Source of the DNA: CAVTJL01 sp963828215
GTDB taxonomy: Bacteria > Pseudomonadota > Alphaproteobacteria > Geminicoccales > Geminicoccaceae
DNA length: 64,000 nucleotides
Assembly: GCA_963828215.1 (NCBI GenBank)
Contig: CAWHFO010000003.1
Location: 1 to 64,000, forward strand
Reading direction: 5' to 3'
The number at the start of each line of letters is the position of its first letter. Position 1 is the first letter of the stretch. This document shows positions 26,585 to 35,622 of the stretch, piece after piece. The translations under genes and the position numbers were made by a program. The notes beneath the pieces are model-generated. The model had not been told where the DNA came from and did no database searches. It was given only the letters and a program-made list of their open reading frames with translations.

Positions 26585-27056
26585 CGGACGCGGCACCCTT
26601 CAGGAGATCCTGGATCAGCCCTTCGACGCCGTGCTCGATGAGGTCGAGTGCCCGCTCGAAATCGGGCAGATTGCCGAACCAGGGGTCGGGAACGTCGTCG
26701 GCACCGCGATCGGGCGCATACTCCATGAGCCGGCGCAGCGTGGCCGTCGAGCCGGGCGGGGCGCGGCGCTTGAGGATCAGCTCGTGCTGGCGGGTCATGG
26801 CGAGGACGAGGTCGAACCGCTCGAAGTCGGCGGAGACGATCTGACGGGCCCGATGGGCGGGGAGGGGGTAGCCGCGGCGCTCGGCGACCAGACGGGCCCG
26901 CCGGTCGGGCATCCGGCCACGCTCCTCGCCGCTGGTGCCGGCGCTGTCGGCCACGACCGGAAGCCCGGCCCGGGCCGCCTGCGCGAGCAGCACGCCCTCG
27001 GCCATCGGCGAGCGGCAGATGTTGCCGGTGCAGACGAACAGGATGCGGGTGACCAT
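26574..27056 (-). CDS. Low-molecular-weight protein-tyrosine phosphatase
   Basis: One hundred and sixty residues. The active-site loop is VCTGNICRSP near residue 9 (C-x5-R-S), with the general-acid aspartate in DVPDPWFGN near 128, and SAGTSGEERG is the usual substrate-side element. It removes phosphate from tyrosine-phosphorylated proteins, or in some bacteria from arginine-phosphates. ATG 27056 is the natural start. The fructosamine-kinase gene begins before this one ends. The pairing of these two genes recurs in bacteria and suggests joint processing of ketosamine-phosphate damage, although that link is inference. Confidence 0.9.
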   Translation of the reverse strand: MVTRILFVCTGNICRSPMAEGVLLAQAARAGLPVVADSAGTSGEERGRMPDRRARLVAERRGYPLPAHRARQIVSADFERFDLVLAMTRQHELILKRRAPPGSTATLRRLMEYAPDRGADDVPDPWFGNLPDFERALDLIEHGVEGLIQDLLKGAASDGG

Positions 27057-27212
27057 GATCGGGCCGGTCTCCGGCGAGCGGGCTCTCTCGAATCTGTCCG
27101 AGCCATAGGGGCATGGAGCGGGAGCAACAAGCCGTGACGCGCTCTCTGGGGATGGCATCCGGGAGTCGGGTCGGCTACCTCTGCCGCCGGGGGAACCGAC
27201 GAGGAAGGCTCG

Positions 27213-28863
27213 ATGACCGGTCGATATCGCGTGGCGCCGGCGCTGCTGGGCGCCCTCGTCTGGTGCATGGCCTGCGCGTCCGGGGCGCTGGCGCAGGACC
27301 AGGCGGCGATGGCGCTCGAAAATCGCCTGACCACGGCCGAGACCCTGGATCGCGGCGACGACGAGCGGGTCCGCGAGGACCTCGTGGTGGCGGTGCAGTT
27401 CTACGCGGCGCAGGGCTTCGCGCCGATCTGGACGGGCTCGCCGGCGGCGGAGGCGCGCGGCCGGCTCATGGCCGACACGCTGATCCACGCCGATCGGGAG
27501 GGGCTGGACCCCGCCGCCTACGGGGCCGTCAGATCTGGCGGCGCTGGCCGGCCGGTCGGGCGCCGCGGCCGCGACGGAGCGCGAGTTCCTCCTGACCCTG
27601 GGCCTGCTGCGCTACGCCGAGGATGTCCGGGTCGGCCGGCTCGGGCCCGGGCGGCTCGGCGACGATGTGCGCCTGACGCACAAGCACATCGACAAGCCGG
27701 CCCTGCTGGCCGCCGCCGCGGACGACACCGGACACGGCGGCCTGGCTGGCGGCGCTGCCGCCCCAGTCCGACCGCTACCGCCGCCTCCGGGATCTTCTGG
27801 CACGCCTGCGGGAGGTGGCGTCGCGCGGCGGCTGGACCCGTGTGCCCGACGACCAGCCGATCAAGCCCGGGGCCGTGCTGCCGGCGGTCGACAGGGCTCC
27901 GGGCGCGGCTGATCGAGGCTGGCGACCTGGCGCCCGCCGCAGCCGAGGGCGAGGCCTATGACGAGACGGTCGCAGGCGGCGATGCGGCGCTTCCAGGCGC
28001 GCCATGGCCTCGATCCGGACGGCGTCATAGGCACCAACAGCTTCGTCGCGCTCAACACGCCCGTGGCGCGCAGGATCGAGCAGGCGATCCTCAATCTCGA
28101 GCGGCGACGCTATTTCCCCGACTATCTGGGCGACCGCTACGTCTTCGTGAACATCGCCGACTTCGAGCTCAAGGTGGTCGACACCGACCCGAAGACGCTG
28201 GCGGAGAAGACTTCTTTCGACTCCAGGGTCGTGGTCGGAGCGCCCTATCACCAGACGCCGATCTTCAGCGCCGACATGACCTATGTCGAGGTCAACCCCT
28301 ACTGGACGGTGCCGCCCAGCATCGCCGTCGAGGAGATGCTCCCGAAGCTCCGCCAGGACCCGGGCTACCTGGCGAAGAACAATCTCGTGCTGCTGTCGGG
28401 CTGGACGGCGGAGGCGAGGCCCGTCGACCCTCGCTCCGTCGACTGGAGGACGGTCAGCGCCAGGCGCTTTCCCTGGCGCATCCGCCAGGAGCCGGGCAAG
28501 GAGAACGCGCTCGGCCGCATCAAGTTCATGCTGCCCAACTCGTTCGACGTCTATCTCCATGACACGCCTGCGAAAAGCCTGTTCGCGAAGAGCAGCCGGG
28601 CCTTCAGCCATGGCTGCATTCGCGTCGGCGACCCCTTCGACCTCGGTGCCGTGCTGCTCGGCCCCGATGGCTACACACGCGCGCGCCTCGACGCGCTCGA
28701 GGCGACCAACCAGCGGACGATCATCCGCCTCAAGACGCCCGTGCCGGTCTACCTCACCTACCTGACGGCCTGGGTCGACAAGGACGGCACGGTCCAATAC
28801 CGGAACGACGTCTACGGACGGGACCTGGTGCTGGCGGCGCTGCTCGCCGACAAGGGCAGCTGA
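27213..28863 (+). CDS. L,D-transpeptidase (YcbB-type, peptidoglycan-binding; four extra bases)
   Basis: A periplasmic cell-wall cross-linking enzyme. A signal peptide (RYRVAPALLGALVWCMA...GALAQ) is followed by a scaffold domain with FYAAQGFAPIWTG and LLRYAEDVRVGRLGP, and a peptidoglycan-binding block MRRFQARHGLDPDGVIG. The catalytic YkuD domain has VEVNPYWTVPPSIAVEEM and SRAFSHGCIRVGDP (nucleophilic cysteine). One extra base near each of 27530, 27742, 27897 and 27968 must be skipped to read it through, giving about 549 residues, normal for this group. The frame from 27970 to the stop is clean. It forms 3-3 (meso-Dap to meso-Dap) cross-links or anchors proteins to peptidoglycan. Confidence 0.82.
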
Positions 28864-28882
28864 GCACGGCCCTCTGCCTCTA

Positions 28883-29798
28883 GGCCCTGTTTTCAAAGCC
28901 AGATGAGGATGGCGGCGAGATGGACGAAGGCGAGGTAGGAGCTGGCGAGCTTGTCGAACCGCGTGGCGAGACGGCGATGCTCCTTGAGCCGGCCGACCAG
29001 GCGCTCGACGACGTTGCGCTCCTTGTAGGTGCGCCACTCCATCATGCATGGTCGGGTCTCGGTGGCGAGTTGTGGGATGATCGGCGTGATGCCGCGGCGC
29101 CGGAGAGCGTCGCGCACCGGTCGGCCGGTATAGCCGCGGTCGGCGAGCAGGGCCCGAGGCCGGCAGCGTGGGCGGCCTTGGCTGGAGCGCCTCACGGCCC
29201 CGGCCGCCATCAAGGGCTCGAACGCCGTCTGCTCGTGGCGCTCGCCGGCGGTCAGGACGAAGGCGATGGGTCGGCCGCCCCGCTCGCAGCGCAGGTGCAG
29301 CTTGCTGCCGAAGCCATGATCGGCAGCAGCCGATCATCCGTCAGCGCAGCTGCGGCCGTCAGGAGACGGCCGAGGGGGCGAGCGGCCGAGCGCCTGATTC
29401 GCCTGCCCCCTTTGGCGCCGGCGGCGTGACGATGGGCGCGGATGCTGGTGCCATCGACCATGTGGACGCTCCAGTCCAGCCGGCCCTCGGCGTCGCCCGC
29501 CCGCTGCAGCTCGGCCAGGATCCGCTGCCACAGCCCGCTCTTGGTCCAATGGTAAAAGCGCGTCGCCACCGTCCGCCACGGCCCGTAGCGCTCCGGCAGG
29601 TCGCGCCAGGGCGTCCCCGTCTTGGTCAGCCACAGCATGGCGTTGATCATGGTCCGGTGGTCCCGGGCGGGTCGCCCGGTCACCGGCCGTTGCAGCGGCA
29701 ACAGCGGCGCCAGGCGCCGCCACGCCGCGTCGGTCAGTTCGTGTCTGCTCATGCCCCATGGCAATACACCCAGCCTAACCCACTTTGAAAACAGGCCC
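28883..29798. mobile_element. Insertion sequence, IS5 family, IS427-like group, complete
   Basis: A 916-base element bounded by 16-base inverted repeats, GGCCCTGTTTTCAAAG at left (28883-28898) and its complement with one mismatch at right (29783-29798). It is flanked by the dinucleotide TA on both sides (28881-28882 and 29799-29800) within a CTAG context, the target of this IS group. It carries a two-frame DDE transposase on the minus strand. Both ends and the reading frames look intact, so it may still move. It inserted exactly at the stop codon of the methyltransferase gene to its right. Confidence 0.9.
28893..29752 (-). CDS. IS5-family transposase in two overlapping frames
   Basis: The first frame (29752 to 29252) reads MSRHELTDAAWRRLAPLLP, NAMLWLTKTGTPWRDLPERY and MVDGTSIRAHRH, with the first catalytic aspartate. 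The second frame continues GSKLHLRCERGG and then LLADRGYTGRPVRDAL (second aspartate), PQLATETRP and YKERNVVERLVGRLKEHRRLATRFDKL (catalytic glutamate), to 28893. In this IS group the two halves are normally joined by programmed frameshifting, here near 29310-29330, where the sequence CCGATCATGGCTTCGG lies at the switch. Each half alone lacks part of the DDE triad. Confidence 0.85.
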
Positions 29799-30871
29799 TA
29801 GCGCCTCGTCATGAGGGCGGCGACGCCCACATAGTGGAACTCGTAGCGCTCCGGGTGCTCCCGGATCAGGCGCTCGGCACGGGTGAAGACCTCGTCCGCC
29901 AGCCGGTCCGGGTTCTTGTCGGCGAACCCGGCCCGCAGGACGGGCTCCGTGAAGGCGCGGAAAAAATCGGTGTAGCTTCGGGCGAAGGCCCCGGCATCGC
30001 CGGTGCGGTGGAAATCCTCGACGAACGGCACCGCCACCTCGAAGGTCTCCGACCGATCCAGGGAGAACAGCCGTGCGAGCGCGGCGTCGGCGCCGGCGAC
30101 CGGGGCCGTCAGCTCCTCGAGGGTCCGGAAGTAGACGGGCTGATAAAATGCCTCGTAGCCCGTGCGGTCGATCATGCCGGCGTCGAGCACCTCCAGCAGG
30201 GCGTCGTTGAGGGAGTTGTAGATTCCGTCGCAGGTGCGGGCCTCGTCCCCCGCGCCGAACACCTGGAGGAGCAGCTTGCCGCCCGGCACCAGCTCGGTCG
30301 CCCGTGCCCGAAGGAAGCTTTCGATGTCGGCCAGCGCCTGCGCGGCGAACACCGCCCGGTCCTTCGCGCTGACGCTGCCCACGCCGCGCCGGGCGCTGGG
30401 CCCGTTGGGGAGGATGTAGCCGGGAAGACGGTCGAGCGGCTTCCGGCTGAGAAAGCCGATCGCGTTGAAGGTCATCGCCAGGTGGGTGGAGCGCGGCGGC
30501 AGGAGCTGGTCGAACATCGAGCCGCCGACCGCCGCCGAGAAGACGTCATCGGCGAAGATCGACCGCCCGTCGGCGCGCAGATTTGCCATGAGCCAGGCAT
30601 AGTCGTTGGTCGGCAGGTCGCTATGGATGGTCTGCACCGGCCGGGGCCCGCGGGCCCGGAGGGCCGTGACCAGGCGCCCCGTGGCCTGGGCCGAGTTCCG
30701 TCCCTCCGAGCAGCCGAAGTCGGCGATGCCGATCGTCGCCGGCTCGTCGGGAAGCGGCATGGCCCCGATCGCCTCCTCGAGCCATGGGAGGACGGCCTCG
30801 ATCGCCGCCCATTGCGGTGCCGAGTTTCGATTGTAGAAGCCCCGGCCCACCATTCCTGTCGTTACGGCCAT
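29798..30871 (-). CDS. SABATH-family carboxyl methyltransferase
   Basis: About 357 residues. The SABATH hallmarks are present: GRGFYNRNSAPQWAAIE (the NS-Q substrate/SAM motif), IADFGCSEGRNSAQA (SAM loop), PVQTIHSDLPTNDYAWL (acidic SAM ligand) and VFSAAVGGSMFDQLLP with the following H-L-AMTFNAIGFLSR aromatic pocket. This family, best known in plants for methylating salicylate, jasmonate, indole acetate or farnesoate, has bacterial members of unknown or small-acid specificity. ATG 30871 starts just before the conserved block. The TAG stop spans the IS junction: TA is the duplicated target and G the first IS base. The uninterrupted sequence would also give TAG. Confidence 0.85.
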   Translation of the reverse strand: MAVTTGMVGRGFYNRNSAPQWAAIEAVLPWLEEAIGAMPLPDEPATIGIADFGCSEGRNSAQATGRLVTALRARGPRPVQTIHSDLPTNDYAWLMANLRADGRSIFADDVFSAAVGGSMFDQLLPPRSTHLAMTFNAIGFLSRKPLDRLPGYILPNGPSARRGVGSVSAKDRAVFAAQALADIESFLRARATELVPGGKLLLQVFGAGDEARTCDGIYNSLNDALLEVLDAGMIDRTGYEAFYQPVYFRTLEELTAPVAGADAALARLFSLDRSETFEVAVPFVEDFHRTGDAGAFARSYTDFFRAFTEPVLRAGFADKNPDRLADEVFTRAERLIREHPERYEFHYVGVAALMTRR

Positions 30872-30937
30872 CAGTTTTCTCCCTGCTCGGATGTTCTTGG
30901 GGCCGGTGACGGCCGGTCTGTTGGTCGCGGCCCTGGA

Positions 30938-32095
30938 TCAGGGGGCCGGCACGCGCGCCGGCACGGCCTGCTCGACGAAGCCGAGCTTTCCGCCGCTCAC
31001 CTTCAGGATCGTCACCGACTTCCTCGGAATCCGGCTGCCGCCCTCGTAGCTGATCGTCCCGGTGATGCCCCGATAGCGCCCGAGCGTCGCGAGGGATGCC
31101 AGGACCGCGGCGGGCTCGGCGCTGCCGCCGGCCTCGATCGCCGCCAGCAGCACACCCACGGCGTCGTAGCCGAGTGCTGCGAAGCCGTCGGGCGCCTGCC
31201 CGTCATAGGCGCGCCGATAGGCGTCATCGAAGGCCTTCACCACGGGATCGGGGTTGTCGGGCCCAAGATAAGCGTGGGTGGTGAAATAGACGTTCCCCAG
31301 GGCCGGATGCTTCGACCACTCGTCCTCGGAATCGAAGCCGTCGCCGCCGAGGATCGGAGCATCGACGCCGGCCTGTCGCAGCTTGGCGACGCCGGCCGCG
31401 GCCTCGGCGGGCTCCTGGGCCGAGAGGAAGACGACGTCCGCCTTGCCGAGAGCGGACAGCGCCGCGCCCTGGCCGGCGGCGTCTGGGTAGCTCTGGACGG
31501 CCGTTACTCTGCCGCCCAGCTCCTCGAAGCGCTTGCGAAAGTAGCCCTGCAACAGCGTCGTATAGGTGACGGCCGAGTTGTAGAGCACCGCCGCGGTCCG
31601 GGCGCCAAGATCATGGTAGGCATATTCCGCCGCTGCCGCTGCTTGGACATTGTCGCCGAAGCAGGCGAGAAAGAGATAGTCGGGGATCTCTGCCGGGAGT
31701 TTCGGCGAGGTGGCACCCGAGGTCACGAAGACGAGCTGGCGGCGGGCGGCCACCGGCGCCGCCTGCAGCACCATGTCTGTGTCCGACAGCCCGAGCAGGG
31801 CGGAGATCGAGGGGTGGCCGTCGATCAGCGCGCCGGTTCGTCCGGCGACCTGCTCGAGCCGGCTCTCGGGATCGGCGACCACCAGCTCGACCTGTCGTCC
31901 GAGCACGCCGCCGTGCCCGTTCGCCTCGGCGACCGCGAGCTCGGCGCCGCGCCGGGAGGGCGCGTCGAACGCCGCCTGCGGCCCGCTCAGATTGAACACC
32001 GCCCCCAGCAGGACCGGCCCATCCGCCGCCATGCCGGCCGATGGCGCCGCGACCATAGACGAGACAAAGGCCCCAAGGACCAGATTTCGCAGCAT
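30938..32095 (-). CDS. Solute-binding protein of a branched-chain-amino-acid-type ABC transporter
   Basis: A periplasmic receptor of the Peripla_BP_6 (LivJ-like) class, 385 residues. The signal peptide MLRNLVLGAFVSSMVAAPSAGMAA ends in AMAA-type cleavage. It is followed by VLLGAVFNLSGPQAAFDAPSRRGAELAVAEAN, the family start with its ligand SG element, then DPESRLEQV and FVTSGATSPKLP, and later DAVGVLLAAIEAG. ATG 32095 has GGGGGCAAC upstream. No permease or ATPase of the Liv type is adjacent, so it is an orphan receptor. Placed 66 bases after the SABATH methyltransferase on the same strand, it may be co-transcribed upstream of it. Confidence 0.85.
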   Translation of the reverse strand: MLRNLVLGAFVSSMVAAPSAGMAADGPVLLGAVFNLSGPQAAFDAPSRRGAELAVAEANGHGGVLGRQVELVVADPESRLEQVAGRTGALIDGHPSISALLGLSDTDMVLQAAPVAARRQLVFVTSGATSPKLPAEIPDYLFLACFGDNVQAAAAAEYAYHDLGARTAAVLYNSAVTYTTLLQGYFRKRFEELGGRVTAVQSYPDAAGQGAALSALGKADVVFLSAQEPAEAAAGVAKLRQAGVDAPILGGDGFDSEDEWSKHPALGNVYFTTHAYLGPDNPDPVVKAFDDAYRRAYDGQAPDGFAALGYDAVGVLLAAIEAGGSAEPAAVLASLATLGRYRGITGTISYEGGSRIPRKSVTILKVSGGKLGFVEQAVPARVPAP

Positions 32096-32432
32096 GTTGC
32101 CCCCGATCCATGCTCGATTGGCGAGGTTCCAGCTTTTCAGGAAACGCCGGGGGAGCCCGCTGTCAACCCTGCTTCCGGCGCACGCTCGGCATGGAGGGCG
32201 TCCATCAATTCGTGGCCTCGGCGGAGGCAACGATGCGGAGGCCGATCAGCCGACGTTTCGTCGGGTAGCCGAGGCAGCCTCGTCGGGGGTCTCCCAGATC
32301 GGGCTCCATATCCGCCCGAGGAAGATCAGAATGTCGTCGGCAGGATCTCCCCGCCCCAGAAGATCCTCAGGGCTCACTCGATGGGGTCGGTGGATCGTTC
32401 GGGCTTTGGGCAGGGAATGCCGTCGGCATGGA
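32096..32432. other. 337-base gap between solute-binding protein and ABC ATPase
   Basis: Contains one protein-like short frame on the minus strand (32246-32377, see its own entry). The remaining bases hold the leader of the solute-binding protein gene on the right part of the minus strand and show no hairpin or operator that I can identify. Confidence 0.4.
32246..32377 (-). CDS. Possible 43-residue small protein
   Basis: GTG 32377 opens a frame with residues MSPEDLLGRGDPADDILIFL then GRIWSPIWETPDEAAS and TGA at 32246-32248. The mix of acidic residues, two tryptophans and a hydrophobic helix is unlike the Arg/Pro-rich shadows elsewhere and recalls small conserved proteins of Rhodospirillales, but there is no ribosome site and no family I can name. 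It could equally be the end of a lost gene. Confidence 0.25.
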   Translation of the reverse strand: MSPEDLLGRGDPADDILIFLGRIWSPIWETPDEAASATRRNVG

Positions 32433-34099
32433 CTACGACGCGCCGGGCGCCTCCGGCGGCGCCCGGCCGAACGCGAAATGTCGGCCGGGGGCGGCGGCCA
32501 GCAGGGCCTGCGTGTAGGGGTGGGTGGGCCGGCCGAAGATCGCCAGGGTGTCGCCCTCCTCGACGATCCGGCCGGCCTGCATGACCGCCACCCGGTCGCA
32601 GACCTGGGCCGCGACCCGGAGGTCGTGGGTGATGAACAGCATGGCGAGGTCGAGGCGGCGGCGGATGTCGTCGAGGAGCAGCAGCACCTGCGCCTGAACC
32701 GACACGTCGAGGGCCGAGACGGCCTCGTCGGCGACCAGGAGCTCGGGCTCCATGGCCAGCGCGCGGGCGATGCAGAGGCGCTGGCGCTGGCCGCCCGAGA
32801 ACTGGTGCGGATAGCGCTCGAGGACGTCCGGGTCGAGCTGGACCAGCTCCACGAGACGACGGGCCCGGGCCCGGGCCTCGGCCGGCCGCAGGCCGAAATT
32901 GACCGGCCCCTCGATGATCGACTGGCCGACCGTGCGGCGAGGGCTCAAGGACCGATAGGGGTCCTGGAAGACGAGCTGGATGCGCCGGCGATGCGGGCGC
33001 AGGCGGCGGCGGGACAGGTGGCCGATCCGGTCCCGGCCCAGCCAGATCTCGCCTTCGGTCGGGTCGACCAGGCGGGCGATGCAGCGGGCGAGGGTGGACT
33101 TGCCGGAGCCGGACTCGCCGACGATCCCCAGCGTCTCGCCGCGGCGGATCTCGAGGCTCACGGCCTCGACGGCGCGGACCGTGCGCCCGCGGCCGAGAAA
33201 GCCCCGGTCGGCATAGGTCTTGCCCAATGCCTGGGCGCGCAGCACGACCGGCTCCACGCTCCGGCCCCGACCGTGACGCGGCACGAGGCTCGGGACGGCG
33301 CCCAGGAGGAGGCGCGTATAGGGGTGGGCGGGCCGGCGCAGCACCTCCTCGGCGGTCCCCTGCTCGACGATCCTGCCCCGCTGCATGACGGCCACCCGAT
33401 CGGCGATCTCGGCGACCACCCCGAAATCGTGGGTGATGAAGAGGACGCCGGTGCCGTGCGCCCTCATCATCTCGCGGATCAGCAGAAGGATCTGCGCCTG
33501 GGTGGTGACGTCGAGCGCCGTCGGTCGGCTCGTCGGCGATCAGCAGCGCGGGCTCGAGGACCAGGGCCATCGAGATCATGACCCGCTGGCGCTGGCCGCC
33601 CGAGAGCTGGTGCGGATAGGTGGCGATCAGCCGCTCGGGCTCGGGCAGGCGCACCTGAGAAAAGCTCTCGACGATGCGGCGGCGGCGGTCGGCCTCGCCC
33701 TGGCGGGTGTGGGTGCGGAGGACCTCGTCGATCTGCCGGCCGCAGGTCATGACCGGGTTGAGCGCGGTCATCGGCTCCTGGAAGATCATCGACATCCGGG
33801 CACCGCGCAGGGCCCGGAGCCGGGCGGGCGGGGCACCCAGCAGCTCCTCGCCGTCGAGCCGGATCGAGCCGGCCACGGGCACGAGCTGGCCCGGCGGCAG
33901 CAGCCCCATGATGCTGTGCGCGGTGACCGACTTGCCGGAGCCCGACTCGCCCACGATGCAGAGGATCTCGCGCGGGGCCACAGTGAGGCTCAGGGCCTCG
34001 ACCGCGTGGCGGCGGTCGCTGCGTCCGGGCAGCTCGACGGTGAGCCCCTCGGATGTCGAGCACCGGCCCGGCCGGAGCGCCCGCGGCCGAGGCCGTCAA
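32433..34099 (-). CDS. Fused dual ATP-binding protein of a peptide/opine-type ABC importer (two frameshifts)
   Basis: One polypeptide of about 555 residues with two complete nucleotide-binding domains, the GsiA/DppDF-fusion type. Domain 1 has CIVGESGSGKSVTA (Walker A), YPHQLSGGQRQRV (signature) and LLIADEPT (Walker B). Domain 2 has LGIVGESGSGKSTLA, YPHQFSGGQRQRLC and LLVADEAVSALD. Each domain ends in the Oligo_HPY motif (HPYTRLLLGA, HPYTQALLAA). Extra bases near 34053 and 33523 are spanned. The TTG 34099 start overlaps the preceding stop (TTGA); a GTG 11 codons later is an alternative. It probably powers the permease pair at 35.6-37.5 kb, on the same strand. Confidence 0.85.
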
Positions 34100-34456
34100 T
34101 GCGGACGAGGCGGCATCACCGGATTTTTGCGGACGTCACCGACATAGCTGCAGGTCAGCCGCGAGACGCCCGGCGAATTGGTCGTGTCCTCGATCAGGAT
34201 CTGATCGCTGAAGTCGCAGACCTTGGCGGCGACGAAGGTCGGCGCGATGCTGGCGGTGACCACGAGCAGGATGGCGATGTCGTCCTTCTTGCAGTTGCTT
34301 CACCCGCCCGTCGATCTGATCGCCGGAAGAGATCGAGTTGCTGGACTGGCAGACCTCGGAGCCGCCGCCGCTCTTCGCCAGCGCCGGCCCGGCGAGGAGG
34401 GCGAGCCCGCCCAGCGCGGCGGCGGCCAGGGCCATGGTCCCGATGTGACGCGTCAT
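34096..34456 (-). CDS. Small secreted protein with paired cysteines, unknown function (one frameshift)
   Basis: Starts MTRHIGTMALAAAALGGLAL and has a signal peptide ending GPALA-K. The mature part begins SGGGSEVCQSSNSISSGDQI, crosses one extra base near 34300 at VKQLQ, and continues KDDIAILLVVTASIAPTFVA then KVCDFSDQILIED, LTCSYVGDVRKN to a TGA overlapping the ATPase start. This gives about 119 residues with three or four cysteines. No domain is recognised. It sits inside the importer region in the same direction and probably shares its transcript. Confidence 0.55.
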
Positions 34457-34475
34457 TGGCGAGTGCTCCCGGTGA

Positions 34476-34880
34476 TCAGGAAAGGTCCAGCGCGTGGCGT
34501 TTGAGGTCCTCGAGACGGACGATCTCCAGCGCCCGCGCATGGGTCGACCGCAGCACGACCCGAGGAGCGGCCCCGGCCTCGAGGGCCTCCTGCCAGCGTG
34601 CAGCGCACAGGCACCAGCGGTCGCCGGCCACGAGGCCGGGGAACCCGAAATCGGGAGCCGGCGTCGAGAGATCGTTGCCGGCCCGGGCCGAGAACTCGAG
34701 GAAAGCCGCTGTCATCTCGACGCAGACCACGTGCGCGCCGAGGTCCTCGGGGCCGGTGTCGCAACATCCGGTCCGGTAGAACCCGGTCAGCGGACGCGTC
34801 GAGCAGGGGGCGAGCGGGCCGCCGAAGACGTTGCGCTGCGCGTCCGGGCCCCCCGGACCGGGCTGCTCCATCTCGAGCAT
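34476..34880 (-). CDS. DUF2237 family protein
   Basis: One hundred and thirty-four residues matching a conserved uncharacterised family: QRNVFGGPLAPCSTRPLTGF, YRTGCCDTGPEDLGAHVVC, GNDLSTPAPDFGFPGLVAGD, RWCLCAARWQEAL and THARALEIVRLEDLKRHAL. The invariant cysteines (PCS, GCC, CV, CLC) suggest metal or disulfide chemistry, but no activity is established to my knowledge. Cytoplasmic by appearance. It is on the same strand as the small secreted protein, 20 bases upstream of it. The start is the ATG of MLEMEQPG; starting at the second methionine would also keep the domain. Confidence 0.85.
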   Translation of the reverse strand: MLEMEQPGPGGPDAQRNVFGGPLAPCSTRPLTGFYRTGCCDTGPEDLGAHVVCVEMTAAFLEFSARAGNDLSTPAPDFGFPGLVAGDRWCLCAARWQEALEAGAAPRVVLRSTHARALEIVRLEDLKRHALDLS

Positions 34881-34946
34881 CGGCTCCTCGAGTGATCACT
34901 ATCCAGGACGCGAACCATAGCCGACGCCACGCCTGGGCGCGAGGGC

Positions 34947-35375
34947 TCAGTCGCCGCCGGCCTTGGCGAGCTGCTGCTCGGTCGCGTCGATCTGGACGAG
35001 TGCTAGCCCCCACTCGACCATGCCGAGCTCCCGCGCCGCGCCACGCGAGAGGTCGATGACGCGGCCGTCGACATAGGGCCCCCGGTCGTTGACCGTCACC
35101 GTAACGCTCTTGCCGTTCTCCAGGTTCGTCACGGTCACCTCGGTGCCGAGCGGCAGCTTGCGATGAGCTGCCGTGAGGCCCCACTTGTCGAAAATGGCGC
35201 CACTCGCGGTCCGCCGACCCTGGAACTGCTCGCCGTACCAGGAGGCGACGCCGACCTGCTCGAAGGCCGGCTCCCGGCCGGGATCGCGCGGGCGCCCGTC
35301 ATAGCTCGCGTAAGCGGTGGCACCCAACGATGCGAGCATGAGCCCCGCACCGGCACAAGCTGTGAGCAGCCGCAT
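34947..35375 (-). CDS. rlpA: RlpA-type septal ring lytic transglycosylase (no SPOR domain)
   Basis: About 142 residues. A signal peptide (MRLLTACAGAGLMLASLGAT) precedes a double-psi beta-barrel: GVASWYGEQFQGRRTASG, AAHRKLPLGTEVTVTNLENG, SVTVTVNDRGPYVDGRVIDLS and ELGMVEWGLALVQI. The catalytic-type GRRTASG-E and D in NDRGP are kept. RlpA cleaves naked glycan strands at the septum. This short form lacks the C-terminal SPOR domain of E. coli RlpA, which is common in alphaproteobacteria. GGAGGAACACC precedes ATG 35375. Upstream is about 250 bases without a gene, including an AT-rich stretch suitable for a promoter. Confidence 0.88.
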   Translation of the reverse strand: MRLLTACAGAGLMLASLGATAYASYDGRPRDPGREPAFEQVGVASWYGEQFQGRRTASGAIFDKWGLTAAHRKLPLGTEVTVTNLENGKSVTVTVNDRGPYVDGRVIDLSRGAARELGMVEWGLALVQIDATEQQLAKAGGD

Positions 35376-35622
35376 GGTGTTCCTCCTCGGGCTACGGAAG
35401 CGCCAAAACAATTGTTCGGCTTCAAGGTACTCCTAAGATTGCGTAAACAGACAATCTCATCACTGGTCGACTGTCGACCCGTCAGATGGCGTGGAATGAA
35501 TGCAGCGGTATCATGGTAGATCGAGGCGTATACCGTTAACCATGTCGGTTATTAGATCGTAAGGGATAGATTTTCACTGGGTCAATTTAGCGGGGACTTT
35601 GACGGGCCATGGCCCGCGGCGG

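Noticed and set aside
29252..29764. Treating the first IS frame as a decayed gene
   Set aside because: In this IS5 subgroup the transposase is normally split in two frames joined by programmed frameshifting. Both halves and both ends of the element are intact.
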